Positions 49,207 to 57,836 of a DNA stretch of 64,000 bases are shown here, one piece after another (position 1 is the first letter of the stretch; the number at the start of each line of letters is the position of its first letter). The notes under the pieces were generated by a model. The model was not told the origin of the DNA, searched no databases, and worked only from the letters and a program-made list of their open reading frames with translations. The DNA is from DASUCS01 sp041166385 (lineage in GTDB: Bacteria > Actinomycetota > Acidimicrobiia > Acidimicrobiales > JACDCH01). Location: the NCBI GenBank assembly GCA_041166385.1, contig JBEEFW010000103.1, positions 1 through 64,000 of the forward strand, given 5' to 3'. Both the position numbers and the translations under genes were made by a program.

Positions 49207-51066
49207 GTGAGCGCCGGTCGCATCGACGGCTATCCCCTCGACCTTCGCACGCGGCAATCGTCGCCAGTGGTCGGAGTCGAGCACGAGTATCGAGTGCTGG
49301 ACGGCGACGAGCAGGTTGACTTCTCCAAGCTGCTCCACAGCTTGGGCGTCGAAGGCCTGCGTCTCGACCCCACCGACCCGAACGCGTATCGGTGCCCGTG
49401 GGGCGGTGTCGTCACCGCCGACGGCCGTGAAGCCGAGGTTGCTACCGCGCCGGTGGCGTTGGCGCCCGGCTGCACCGACGAGCTCAACTGGCGGCTCGCG
49501 ATCGCCCGCCGCGCCCTCGCCGACGCGCTGCCCGCGTCGTTCCGCCTCGACGGCTATTCGACGCACATCAACATCGAGATCGACGATCACGACGTCGTCG
49601 CCGCCGGCCGTCTGTTCGTGAAGCGCTTCGCGCCGGGGATGATGCTGCTCCTCGACCGATCGACGTCTCCTGGCTTGCTTGTTCGCCCGCGGTATCGGCG
49701 CTTGGAGCTGTGCGGCGAGTTCTGTACCGGCGATCAACTGCGGGCCGCTGTGATCTTCGCAGCCGCTGGCGGCCTCGCCTGTGCGTCGGCGGCGCGCACG
49801 CGTTCCGCACGACAGGAGTTGCCGAGGCGAGTTCGCTCGCGGATCCGGCCGTCGAACGTCCGCGCCGGCTGGTACGTGGATCGAACAGCTTTCGGCTCTG
49901 ACCTCTACGGGAGCGGCCGCGAGTCGAAACTTCGATCCGGCATCGACAAGTCCTTCACCGCCCAGGCCCACTTGCGCGAGGCCTGGACCTCCGCTCGTCT
50001 GTTCGTCGAAGCTGTCCTCACCGAGGACGAACTTCGGCTCGTCGACCGCGTTGTGGATGGGCGGCTCGCCCTCCCGCTCGAAGCCGCGCCGACGACGGAC
50101 GACGTGGTCGGCCCGTACGAACGTGGCGCGTTCGAGCGGGTTGGTGGAACCTGCCGGCGTGACGGCTACACGATGGAGCCGATCGCAATTGCGTGGGACG
50201 CGATTGCCTTCCACCTACATGGGGCTCGCGACGCGATCGTCTGTGTCCCGCGAACCGCGCTTGCCGAGTTCTTCGATCAGCTCGACCGGGGGTTGCTCGA
50301 CCGCGAGATCAATCGCTTCCTCGCCTCGCCGGCCGGAGGCCGCGTGCTGCGCGCCGCCGATCAGACCAATGAGCCTGGGCTGTTCGACGAGCTCGCATCG
50401 CGCGGCGCGATCGTTCCACCCGAACGAGTTCCAGGGCGACCGCTGCTCGGCGGGCTCGGCGGAGGCACCCCCGCGGACAGCCGGAGGAACAAGGGCCGCC
50501 GCCGCGGGCCACGCAACCCGCGCCACGTGTTCGTGGGCGCCGTCGCCGTGGCGACCATCGGCATCGGCACGGCGATCGCGATCGCGGCGTCGGGCAACGA
50601 CAGCAGCGGCAACGTCGCCGTCGGACAGGCGCCGACCACCGTGGCGAGCGGCCCGACCACCTCGTCACCACCGGTGCCCGCGGGGAGCGTCAATGCGACA
50701 CAGATCAACGGCTTCTGGAGCGGGGACTGGGGCGATCTCGTGTTGCGCGTGACGGCCGATGGGAAGGTGGTTGCCGCGTACGCCTATGACCAGGGGATGA
50801 TCGTCGGCACGCTCACCGGGCGGCGCATCGACGGCTGGTGGTGTGAAGTCCCGAGCCGCAAGGGCCCGGGTGACGCGGGTCCCGTGCAGTTCGATTTCGT
50901 CGGTGATCCCGCGAAGAGCCTCACCATCGACGGACGCTGGCAGTATGCCAGCGGCAACGGCACGTGGAGCGAGGACTGGGACATCGACGCGAAGTCCACC
51001 CAGGCGCCGCCACCGGAGCTGGTCGCTCGGCTCGACAAGGTGGCGGCGGAGTGCATACCGGAATGA
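49207..51066 (+). CDS. Glutamate-cysteine-ligase/amidoligase-like domain tethered to a membrane helix and outer domain
   Basis: 619 residues from GTG 49207 (three more from GTG 49198). N-terminal domain of about 400 residues: VVGVEHEYRVLDG (first metal carboxylates), AEVATAPVALAPG, then STHINIEIDD. This recalls the carboxylate-amine ligase fold of GCS2/amidoligases (ExExxx, E-hydrophobic-T-x-P and H-x-H-x strands). After a basic stretch (RRNKGRRRGPRNPR) comes one helix at about 437-462. Next is a Thr/Ser/Pro linker and a C-terminal domain of about 130 residues with INGFWSGDWGDLVLRVTADG. The basic stretch predicts the ligase-like part inside the cell. I know no characterised protein with this arrangement. 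First gene of the nitrile hydratase unit. Confidence 0.75.
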   Translation: MSAGRIDGYPLDLRTRQSSPVVGVEHEYRVLDGDEQVDFSKLLHSLGVEGLRLDPTDPNAYRCPWGGVVTADGREAEVATAPVALAPGCTDELNWRLAIARRALADALPASFRLDGYSTHINIEIDDHDVVAAGRLFVKRFAPGMMLLLDRSTSPGLLVRPRYRRLELCGEFCTGDQLRAAVIFAAAGGLACASAARTRSARQELPRRVRSRIRPSNVRAGWYVDRTAFGSDLYGSGRESKLRSGIDKSFTAQAHLREAWTSARLFVEAVLTEDELRLVDRVVDGRLALPLEAAPTTDDVVGPYERGAFERVGGTCRRDGYTMEPIAIAWDAIAFHLHGARDAIVCVPRTALAEFFDQLDRGLLDREINRFLASPAGGRVLRAADQTNEPGLFDELASRGAIVPPERVPGRPLLGGLGGGTPADSRRNKGRRRGPRNPRHVFVGAVAVATIGIGTAIAIAASGNDSSGNVAVGQAPTTVASGPTTSSPPVPAGSVNATQINGFWSGDWGDLVLRVTADGKVVAAYAYDQGMIVGTLTGRRIDGWWCEVPSRKGPGDAGPVQFDFVGDPAKSLTIDGRWQYASGNGTWSEDWDIDAKSTQAPPPELVARLDKVAAECIPE

Positions 51067-52697
51067 CGCGCGCTCCTCGAACGACGAGTTACGCGAGTGG
51101 TGCGAGCACGACACCGCTCATCGGGCGCACGATTGGTGACGACCTCGCGGCCACCGTCGCACGGTTCGGGGATCGAGAAGCACTGGTCGACGTACCCAGC
51201 GACACGCGCTGGACCTATCGACAGCTCGACGCCGACGTCGATCGCGTTGCTCGGGGGATGATCGATCTCGGCATCGAGAAAGGCGATCGCGTCGGCATCT
51301 GGTCGCCGAACTGCGCCGAGTGGGTGCTCGTGCAGTACGCGACCTCGAGGATCGGCGCCATCCTCGTCAACGTCAACCCCGCGTACCGCAGCCACGAGTT
51401 GCAGTTCGTGTTGCGTCAGTCAGGCACGAAGCTCCTCGTCGCGGCGCCCGCGTTCAAGACGTCCGACTACGCCGCGATGATCGACGAGGTGCGCGGCGAG
51501 TGTCCAGCGCTCGAGAGGTCGATCCTCGTCGGTTCCGGCGATTGGAACGACCTGCTCGCTCGTGGAGACCGTTGCGACGGCGCCGCTCTCGTGGCCCGGC
51601 AGGCGACGCTCGGCTTCGACGACCCGATCAACATCCAGTACACGTCAGGCACGACGGGGTTCCCGAAAGGGGCAACCCTTTCGCACCACAACATCTTGAA
51701 CAACGGCTACTTCGTCGGCGAGCTCCTGGGTTACACGGAGGACGACCGCGTGTGCGTACCGGTTCCCTTCTACCACTGCTTCGGGATGGTCATGGGCAAC
51801 CTGGGCGCGACATCGCACGGCGCGTGCATCGTGATCCCGGCTCCGGCGTTCGAGCCGGCAGCCACGCTGCAAGCCGTGCAGGACGAACGATGCACGTCGC
51901 TGTACGGCGTGCCGACGATGTTCATCGCCGAGCTCGCGCTGGCAACCTTCGCGGAGTACGACCTCGCCTCACTTCGGACAGGGATCATGGCCGGCTCGCC
52001 GTGTCCGGTCGAGGTGATGAAGCGCGTTGTCGCCGAGATGCACATGGACGAGGTGACGATCTGTTACGGCATGACCGAGACGTCTCCCGTGTCGACCATG
52101 ACGCGGCGGGAAGACGATCTCGAGCGTCGGGTCTCGACGGTCGGCCCCGTGATGCCTCACGTCGAGGTCGAGATCGTCGATCCGGTGAACGGTCTGCCGG
52201 TGTCCGCGGGAACGCCCGGTGAGCTCTGCACCCGTGGCTACTCCGTGATGCTCGGCTACTGGGACGAGCCCGATCTCACCGCTGAGTCGATCGACGCCGC
52301 GGGATGGATGCACACCGGCGATCTCGCAACGATGGACGACGACGGCTACGTCGCCATCGTCGGGCGCATCAAAGACATGGTCATCCGCGGCGGAGAGAAC
52401 GTCTACCCGCGCGAGATCGAGGAGTTCCTCTACGCCCACCCCGACATCGAGGACGTACAGGTCATCGGCGTGCCCGACGCGAAGTACGGCGAGGAACTCA
52501 TGGCCTGGGTGCGACTTCGCCCCGATGCCCACGAGCTGACCATCGACGCGCTACGAGCGTTCTGCGAAGGCAAGCTCGCGCACTACAAGGTGCCGCGCTA
52601 CCTGCACCTCACCAATGAGTTCCCGATGACTGTCACCGGGAAGGTGCGCAAGATCGAGATGCGCGAGCGCTCCGTCGAGATCCTCGGGCTCGCCTGA
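51063..52697 (+). CDS. Acyl-CoA synthetase (AMP-binding, FadD-type)
   Basis: 544 residues from ATG 51063, ATGA overlap with the previous gene. Phosphate-binding YTSGTTGFPKGATLSH at about residue 197, YGMTETSPVS, the HTGDLATMDDDGYVAI motif and GGENVYPREIEEFL are intact. The catalytic Lys lies in TVTGKVRKIEM near the C-terminus. It activates a medium/long-chain or branched carboxylic acid with ATP and CoA. Coupled by one base to nitrile hydratase, so it may activate the acid derived from the nitrile via the amide (inference); no amidase is in the window. Confidence 0.95.
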   Translation: MTRAPRTTSYASGASTTPLIGRTIGDDLAATVARFGDREALVDVPSDTRWTYRQLDADVDRVARGMIDLGIEKGDRVGIWSPNCAEWVLVQYATSRIGAILVNVNPAYRSHELQFVLRQSGTKLLVAAPAFKTSDYAAMIDEVRGECPALERSILVGSGDWNDLLARGDRCDGAALVARQATLGFDDPINIQYTSGTTGFPKGATLSHHNILNNGYFVGELLGYTEDDRVCVPVPFYHCFGMVMGNLGATSHGACIVIPAPAFEPAATLQAVQDERCTSLYGVPTMFIAELALATFAEYDLASLRTGIMAGSPCPVEVMKRVVAEMHMDEVTICYGMTETSPVSTMTRREDDLERRVSTVGPVMPHVEVEIVDPVNGLPVSAGTPGELCTRGYSVMLGYWDEPDLTAESIDAAGWMHTGDLATMDDDGYVAIVGRIKDMVIRGGENVYPREIEEFLYAHPDIEDVQVIGVPDAKYGEELMAWVRLRPDAHELTIDALRAFCEGKLAHYKVPRYLHLTNEFPMTVTGKVRKIEMRERSVEILGLA

Positions 52698-53326
52698 TGG
52701 ACGGTGTGCACGACATGGGCGGTCTGGAAGGGTTCGGGTCGGTGCAGGCACCGCCGAGCGAGCCGGTGTTCCACGAGGACTGGGAACGGCGCGCGTTCCG
52801 CGTGAGCATGGCCACGATGATGGCGTTGCGTCCCGGCGGCGCCTTTCGCCACAGCATCGAGCGGATGGACCCGGCGCACTACCTGGCGTCGTCGTACTAC
52901 GAGCACTGGCTCACGGGTGTGGCCACGCTGCTCGTCGACGCGGGACTCACCACGAACAGCGCATTGGACGAACAGGCTGATGGCCACTTCCCGCTGTCGC
53001 GTCCCGATCGCGGCACGCCGCCTGCGGCGCCCGAGCCGCATCGCACCGAGCCGCGCTTCAACGTCGGCGATCGCGTGCGCGTGCGCGAGTGGCATCCGCT
53101 GGGACACACGCGCGCGCCGAGATATGTCCAAGGCAAACGCGGCGTCATCAGTCGAATCGACTCGCCGCAGCACGTCCCGGACTTCGAGGCCCACGGCGGT
53201 GGCCAGGTGCTGGACCCGACGTACTCCGTGCGCTTCTCGCCACGTGAGCTGTGGGGTGAAGGTGGCACGGACGGGGCGACCGTCAACGTCGACCTGTGGG
53301 AGCGGTACCTCGAGGCCGATGCATGA
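52697..53326 (+). CDS. nthB: Nitrile hydratase subunit beta
   Basis: 209 residues. The opening MDGVHDMGGLEGFGSV is the family signature (M-[ND]-G-x-H-D-x-G-G). The helical N-domain has YYEHWLTGVATLLVDAGLTT and the C-terminal SH3-like barrel has NVGDRVRVREWHP and YSVRFSPRELWGE. It pairs with the alpha subunit to hydrate nitriles to amides in the cytoplasm. Beta-alpha-activator order is that of cobalt-type clusters. It overlaps the acyl-CoA synthetase by one base. Confidence 0.95.
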   Translation: MDGVHDMGGLEGFGSVQAPPSEPVFHEDWERRAFRVSMATMMALRPGGAFRHSIERMDPAHYLASSYYEHWLTGVATLLVDAGLTTNSALDEQADGHFPLSRPDRGTPPAAPEPHRTEPRFNVGDRVRVREWHPLGHTRAPRYVQGKRGVISRIDSPQHVPDFEAHGGGQVLDPTYSVRFSPRELWGEGGTDGATVNVDLWERYLEADA

Positions 53327-53940
53327 GCGACCACGACCACGATCAGGATCACGGTCACGACCATCACCCCGAGCCGCTGGCGCCGATCGAGGCGCGCGTC
53401 GCGGCCATCGAGGCCGTGCTCACCGAGCAGGGGTTGTTCGACACCGACCTGCTCGACGACCTCGTCTCGCACTTCGAGGACAACCTCGGCCCGCTCAACG
53501 GGGCGAAGGTCGTCGCCCGCGCCTGGGTCGACCCGGACTACCACGCTCGCCTGATGACGGATGCGACGGCCGCGATCACCGAACTCGGCTTTGGGGGGCC
53601 CGAGGGTGAGCACATGGTCGTGGTCGAGAACACAGCAGACGTGCACAACCTCGTCGTGTGCACCTTGTGCTCGTGCTACCCGTGGCCCACGCTCGGCCTG
53701 CCGCCGAGGTGGTACAAAGCGCCGGCCTACCGCTCTCGGGCGGTGCGTGAACCGCGCGCGCTGCTCGCGGAGATGGGCACGCCCCTGCCCGAGAGCGTCG
53801 AGATCCGGGTGTGGGACTCGAGCGCGGAGGTTCGCTATCTCGTTCTGCCGGAGCGACCAGCTGGCAGCGACGGCTTGTCCGAGCACGAGCTCGTCGGGCT
53901 CGTCACTCGCGATTCGATGATCGGCGTGCAGCGCCTGTGA
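53323..53940 (+). CDS. nthA: Nitrile hydratase subunit alpha, cobalt-type
   Basis: 205 residues from ATG 53323. The metal claw is C113-T-L-C116-S117-C118; Thr at the second position is the cobalt-type signature (iron-type has Ser), and Cys116/Cys118 would be oxidised to sulfinic and sulfenic acids. A His/Asp-rich N-terminal tail (SDHDHDQDHGHDHH) of about 15 residues resembles metal-loading tails and may help deliver cobalt. Downstream GLPPRWYKAPAYRSRAVREP is standard. ATGA overlap with beta, GTGA overlap with the activator. Confidence 0.96.
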   Translation: MSDHDHDQDHGHDHHPEPLAPIEARVAAIEAVLTEQGLFDTDLLDDLVSHFEDNLGPLNGAKVVARAWVDPDYHARLMTDATAAITELGFGGPEGEHMVVVENTADVHNLVVCTLCSCYPWPTLGLPPRWYKAPAYRSRAVREPRALLAEMGTPLPESVEIRVWDSSAEVRYLVLPERPAGSDGLSEHELVGLVTRDSMIGVQRL

Positions 53941-54248
53941 CCAACGCGCTGCCCGATGAGGTCGCGTTCATGGACGGTGTGAGCGCGCTGCCGCGCGACA
54001 ACGGAGAGCTCGTCTTCGCTGCGCCATGGCACGGGCGCGCGTTCGCACTCGCAGTTGCGCTCGTCGAGCGCCTCGACCTGCCATGGGATGCCTTCCGGCA
54101 ACGCCTCATCGACGCGATCTCCCAGGCACCAGAGCGGCCCTACTACGAGAGTTGGGCCGTCGCGCTCGAGTCGCTCGTCCTCAGCGTCGGACTGACGACG
54201 TCCGATGCGCTCGACGCCGCCACGCCGACGGAGCGCGCCCCGCTCTAG
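53937..54248 (+). CDS. Nitrile hydratase activator/accessory protein
   Basis: 103 residues from GTG 53937, GTGA overlap with alpha. It is homologous to the N-terminal domain of the beta subunit: WHGRAFALAVALVERLDLP and YYESWAVALESLVLSVGLTT line up with the beta helices. That is the known relation of the cobalt escort proteins (NhlE/P14K type), which carry cobalt into alpha by subunit swapping. It is short, as typical (about 100-140). End of the coupled unit begun at 49207. Confidence 0.9.
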   Translation: MTNALPDEVAFMDGVSALPRDNGELVFAAPWHGRAFALAVALVERLDLPWDAFRQRLIDAISQAPERPYYESWAVALESLVLSVGLTTSDALDAATPTERAPL

Positions 54249-54285
54249 GCAGGCGGCCCGCCGACCGGCGTCGAATCCTGAACTC

Positions 54286-55758
54286 GTGAGGGGAATCCGA
54301 GGGCTCGTCGTCGTTGCCGCGCTCGTGCTCGGGCTCCTCGTGGTTCCCGTCAGCGATTCGAACGCGGCGGCGCCGAAGTGCGGTCGCTTCGATCTTCCCG
54401 AGACCGGCCTGCAAGGCGACGTGCCTCGAGCCGACCAGCTGTCGGGCCGGGCGATGCAGGGCTACAACTGCGGCGTCGCGCTCGTCGGCCACTCCGACCT
54501 CGGCGGGAGCGGGGGTCACGCCAACATGGCGTGGGCCGGAGACTGTGCGTACGTCGCGAGTTCTGGGCAGGGCATCTCGGTCGTCGACGTCTCCGATCCG
54601 CGCAACCCGACGCTCGTATCCACGCTGCACGGCAACGGCTCTGACTTCACGCTCGAGACCATCGCGGCGACGAAGGTGGGCGACCGCGCGGTGCTCGTTG
54701 CCGGTCGCTATGGCGCGATCCCGATTCAGGTGCCGTCACCGATGGACATCTACGACATCACCGATTGCGCCCACCCTCGGTTGGCGTCGTCGTTCACCTT
54801 CCCGGACAACATCCACAACCTCACCTTCTCGCCAGACGCCACCCGCGTGTATGCCACGTTGCCGATCCAAGTGCTCGACATCACCGACATCGCGAAGCCC
54901 ACCTTCCTCGGCAAGCTCGACGATCAGATTCCGGTGCCCTCGTTCCCGGGCAAATACCTCTCACACGAGATCGTGACGAGCCGCGACGGCAACACCTTGT
55001 ACCTCGGCGGCCAGACGCCGAACTACTCGTACTTCACGATCGTCGACATCACGGGCTGGCCGGCGCGGGAGCCCAGGATCCTGAGCCAGGTCGAGGGCCG
55101 GGGTCATTCGATCCGGTTGGCGAGGATCAAGGGCCGCACGTACGCGCTCCACTCCGAGGAGAGCATCGTCGGGCCGACCGCGAAGGGCTGTGTACCGGAG
55201 GAGATGAACCCGTTCGCCGGAGCCGCGCAGCCGTGGCTGAGCGATGTGACGGACCCGACGAACCCGAACATGCGGATCAGTCAGTTCCGCTTGGCGATCA
55301 ACGAGCCGGCGAACTGCGCGACGGAGATCGCCGACGGCGTCAATGCCAGCGTCCATTACCACGATGTCGACGATCCGAGCCGCACCACCTTCGCCATGTT
55401 GTCGATGTGGAACGCGGGACTGCGCATCGTCGACATCCGCGACCCGTACCACCCGAAGGAAGTCGGCTACTTCAACCCGGGCGCCTTCTACACGCCGGGC
55501 GACGACGTGCTCCTCGACAAGGCGTGGGGTCACGTGCGCTACGTCGCGAGCACCGGCCAGATCTGGTTCGCCAGCCAGTCGGGTGGCTTCTGGGTCGTCG
55601 AGCTGGAACCGCAGGTGCGCAAGGCGCTTGGCCTCCCGAAGCGAGCGGCGGTCAACCCGAAGGGCGGTCCCGCCCGCCCGACGGCGTCGTCGGCCGCGGT
55701 CGCGCCGACCAACCAGAACACGGAGCAGTACTACTGCACCCTCGGAGCTGCCGGATGA
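54286..55758 (+). CDS. Secreted LVIVD-repeat protein
   Basis: 490 residues from GTG 54286. Signal peptide at about residues 1-28 (VRGIRGLVVVAALVLGLLVV, ending SNAAA). The body is a beta-propeller of LVIVD-type repeats: GISVVDVSDPRNPTLVSTLH, YFTIVDITGWPAREPRI and LRIVDIRDPYHPKEVGYFNP. Such repeats form six- or seven-bladed propellers at the cell surface; no enzyme activity is known for the family. Cys residues at the start and end (PKCGRF and YYCTLG) may form a disulfide closing the propeller. Confidence 0.88.
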   Translation: MRGIRGLVVVAALVLGLLVVPVSDSNAAAPKCGRFDLPETGLQGDVPRADQLSGRAMQGYNCGVALVGHSDLGGSGGHANMAWAGDCAYVASSGQGISVVDVSDPRNPTLVSTLHGNGSDFTLETIAATKVGDRAVLVAGRYGAIPIQVPSPMDIYDITDCAHPRLASSFTFPDNIHNLTFSPDATRVYATLPIQVLDITDIAKPTFLGKLDDQIPVPSFPGKYLSHEIVTSRDGNTLYLGGQTPNYSYFTIVDITGWPAREPRILSQVEGRGHSIRLARIKGRTYALHSEESIVGPTAKGCVPEEMNPFAGAAQPWLSDVTDPTNPNMRISQFRLAINEPANCATEIADGVNASVHYHDVDDPSRTTFAMLSMWNAGLRIVDIRDPYHPKEVGYFNPGAFYTPGDDVLLDKAWGHVRYVASTGQIWFASQSGGFWVVELEPQVRKALGLPKRAAVNPKGGPARPTASSAAVAPTNQNTEQYYCTLGAAG

Positions 55759-55759
55759 G

Positions 55760-55797
55760 TTCACACTGACGAAACATTCCGCCGCGTCGGCAGAAAC
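55760..55797 (+). promoter_or_regulatory. GlnR-like nitrogen-control box
   Basis: TTCAC-N6-GAAAC is followed at exact 11-nt phasing by a second GAAAC at 55793. The Streptomyces GlnR consensus, as I recall it, is gTnAc-n6-GaAAc repeated with 11-nt spacing; the a1, b1 and b2 half-sites fit and a2 (CCGCG) does not. It lies upstream of the small membrane ORF and amtB-glnK, the classic GlnR targets. Confidence 0.45.
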
Positions 55798-55821
55798 ATC
55801 GGTGAGGCATCCTCCACTACC

Positions 55822-56142
55822 TTGCTCGAATCTTGCAGCAACCTTTCGAGACGACGCCTGGCCCTAGCCGCATGTGTGGTCGTCGTGCTGACCGCCGGCA
55901 TCGTCCGTGGACCATCCTGGGATTCGGGCTCACCGGGTGATCGCACCCACGTGACCATCGCAGGGCCGGCTCACCACCGTGCTCCCGCGAGCGTGCACCT
56001 CGATGGCGTGGTGCCGATCGCCGTCGCAGTTTTCGTCGGCCTGCTGTGGGCGACTGAACGCACCTCGCGTCTCGGAGTCTGCGTGCCGGCGGCGGCGATC
56101 CTGATCCGCCGTCGTGGCCCCCCTCGCCTCCTCGCGTACTGA
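55822..56142 (+). CDS. Probable small membrane protein upstream of amtB
   Basis: 106 residues from a TTG at 55822; no better start is visible. Two hydrophobic segments: RRLALAACVVVVLTAGIV near the N-terminus and VVPIAVAVFVGLLWATE followed by VCVPAAAILI. It ends with basic RRRGPP. No family recognised. It lies between the GlnR-like box and amtB (70 nt upstream of its GTG), so it may be transcribed with amtB-glnK. The coding case rests on hydrophobic pattern and open frame only. Apart from this, 55759-56211 shows nothing else coding. Confidence 0.4.
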   Translation: MLESCSNLSRRRLALAACVVVVLTAGIVRGPSWDSGSPGDRTHVTIAGPAHHRAPASVHLDGVVPIAVAVFVGLLWATERTSRLGVCVPAAAILIRRRGPPRLLAY

Positions 56143-56211
56143 GACTGCTTCTTCCAGTTCGCAATCGGTGCAGCGCGAAACGCGCGCCCGATCATTTCCG
56201 GAGGTTTCTTC

Positions 56212-57447
56212 GTGCCCGAACTCAATTCGGGCGACACCGCGTGGGTGCTTGTTTCCGCGGCGCTCGTCCTGTTCATGACGCCAGGTCTGGCGTTCTTCTA
56301 TGGCGGCATGGTCCGCGGGAAGCACGTTCTCGGGATGCTCATGCAGAATTTCTTCTGCATGGGTCTCGTCAGCGTGCTGTGGGCCGTCGTCGGTTTCAGC
56401 CTCGCCTTCGGCGACGGCGGCAAGTACATCGGGAACTTCGACTTCGCGTTCCTGAAGGATCTCGACAAGGCCGGCACCACGGTGCCGGGTCTCGAGGCCC
56501 TCACCATCCCGGCGATCCTGTTCTGTGCCTACCAGCTGATGTTCGCCATCATCACGCCCGCACTGATCACCGGCGCCACCGCCGACCGTCTCAAGTGGAA
56601 GTCGTGGGTCGTGCTGCTCGGCTTGTGGTCGGTCCTCGTGTATTCACCGGTGGCCCACTGGGTGTTCAGCCCGACCGGCTGGCTGTTCAAACGGGGTGCG
56701 ATCGACTTCGCCGGTGGCACCGTCGTGCACATCAACGCCGGCATCGCCGCCCTGGCGATCGTGCTCATCATCGGGAAGCGTCGGGGCTATCCGAACGAGC
56801 CGATGCCGCCGCACAGCCTCCCGTGGACGCTGATCGGTACCGGCATCCTGTGGTTCGGTTGGTTCGGCTTCAATGCCGGATCGGCACTAGGTGCGAACCT
56901 GCTTGCCGCACAGGCCCTGATCAACACCCACATGGCCGCGGCGGCCGCGATGCTCGGCTGGCTGATCGTCGAGAAGTTGAGGGACGGTCACGCCACCACG
57001 TTGGGCGGCGCGTCGGGTGCGGTTGCCGGACTGGTCGCGATCACGCCCTGCGCAGGCTTCGTGACGGTCATGTCGGCCGTCGTCATCGGCCTCGTCGCGG
57101 GCGTGCTCTGCTATCTCGCCATCGGCCTCAAGCGCCGCTTCGGCTTCGACGACGCCCTCGACGTCGTCGCCGTTCACCTTGTCGGTGGCATCACCGGTTC
57201 GCTCTTGCTGGGGCTCTTCGCCGACTCGGCGATCAACTCGGTGGGGTTTGACGGCGTGTTCGCCGGCGGCGGCGGCGAGCTGCTCGGCAATCAGGCCGTC
57301 GCAGTGGGTACAACGATCGTGTTCTCGTTCGTGGTCACGTTCATCATCGCCAAGGTCATCGACATGACGATGGGCCTCCGCGTCGACGAATCTGACGAGA
57401 TCGAGGGCCTTGACCTCAGCCAGCACGCCGAGACGGCGTACTCGTAG
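56212..57447 (+). CDS. amtB: Ammonium transporter AmtB
   Basis: 411 residues from GTG 56212 with CCGGAGG upstream. Eleven membrane helices are expected. Diagnostic residues: the twin pore histidines in GGTVVHINAGIA near residue 173 and AVHLVGGITGS near 325. FMTPGLAFFYGGMVRGKHVL is the family's first signature. There is no signal peptide beyond TM1. It conducts ammonium into the cell and is gated by the GlnK encoded 11 nt downstream. A GlnR-like box lies about 450 nt upstream. Confidence 0.96.
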   Translation: MPELNSGDTAWVLVSAALVLFMTPGLAFFYGGMVRGKHVLGMLMQNFFCMGLVSVLWAVVGFSLAFGDGGKYIGNFDFAFLKDLDKAGTTVPGLEALTIPAILFCAYQLMFAIITPALITGATADRLKWKSWVVLLGLWSVLVYSPVAHWVFSPTGWLFKRGAIDFAGGTVVHINAGIAALAIVLIIGKRRGYPNEPMPPHSLPWTLIGTGILWFGWFGFNAGSALGANLLAAQALINTHMAAAAAMLGWLIVEKLRDGHATTLGGASGAVAGLVAITPCAGFVTVMSAVVIGLVAGVLCYLAIGLKRRFGFDDALDVVAVHLVGGITGSLLLGLFADSAINSVGFDGVFAGGGGELLGNQAVAVGTTIVFSFVVTFIIAKVIDMTMGLRVDESDEIEGLDLSQHAETAYS

Positions 57448-57458
57448 ACGGGACTGAC

Positions 57459-57797
57459 ATGAAACTCATCACCGCCATCGTGAAGCCATTCAAACTGGAG
57501 GAGGTCAAAGACGCCCTCAAGGGCGCCGACGTCCACGGCATGACCGTGACCGAGGTGCAAGGTTTCGGCCGTCAGGCCGGGCACACCGAGGTCTACCGCG
57601 GCACGGAGTACTCCATCGACTTCGTACCGAAGTCCCGCATCGAGGTCCTCGTCGACGACGGCGACGTCAGCCGTGTCGTCGACGCGATCGTCGCCGCCGC
57701 TCGCACCGGAAAGATCGGCGACGGCAAGGTGTGGATCTCCCCGGTGGAGAGCGTCATTCGAGTCCGCACCGGCGAGTCCGGCGAGGACGCACTCTGA
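57459..57797 (+). CDS. glnK: P-II nitrogen regulatory protein
   Basis: 112 residues, full length. The T-loop carries the modifiable tyrosine at position 51 (RGTEYSIDFVPKSR), and the C-terminal signature GKIGDGKVWISPVESVIRVR is intact. In actinobacteria this tyrosine is adenylylated by GlnD; GlnK then releases AmtB. MKLITAIVKPFKLEEVKDAL is the standard opening. Operon with amtB; no glnD follows, since the next gene is a convergent XRE regulator. Confidence 0.96.
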   Translation: MKLITAIVKPFKLEEVKDALKGADVHGMTVTEVQGFGRQAGHTEVYRGTEYSIDFVPKSRIEVLVDDGDVSRVVDAIVAAARTGKIGDGKVWISPVESVIRVRTGESGEDAL

Positions 57798-57836
57798 ACG
57801 ACAATCACGTGATGCTGGTCCATGGCCACGGCCCCA

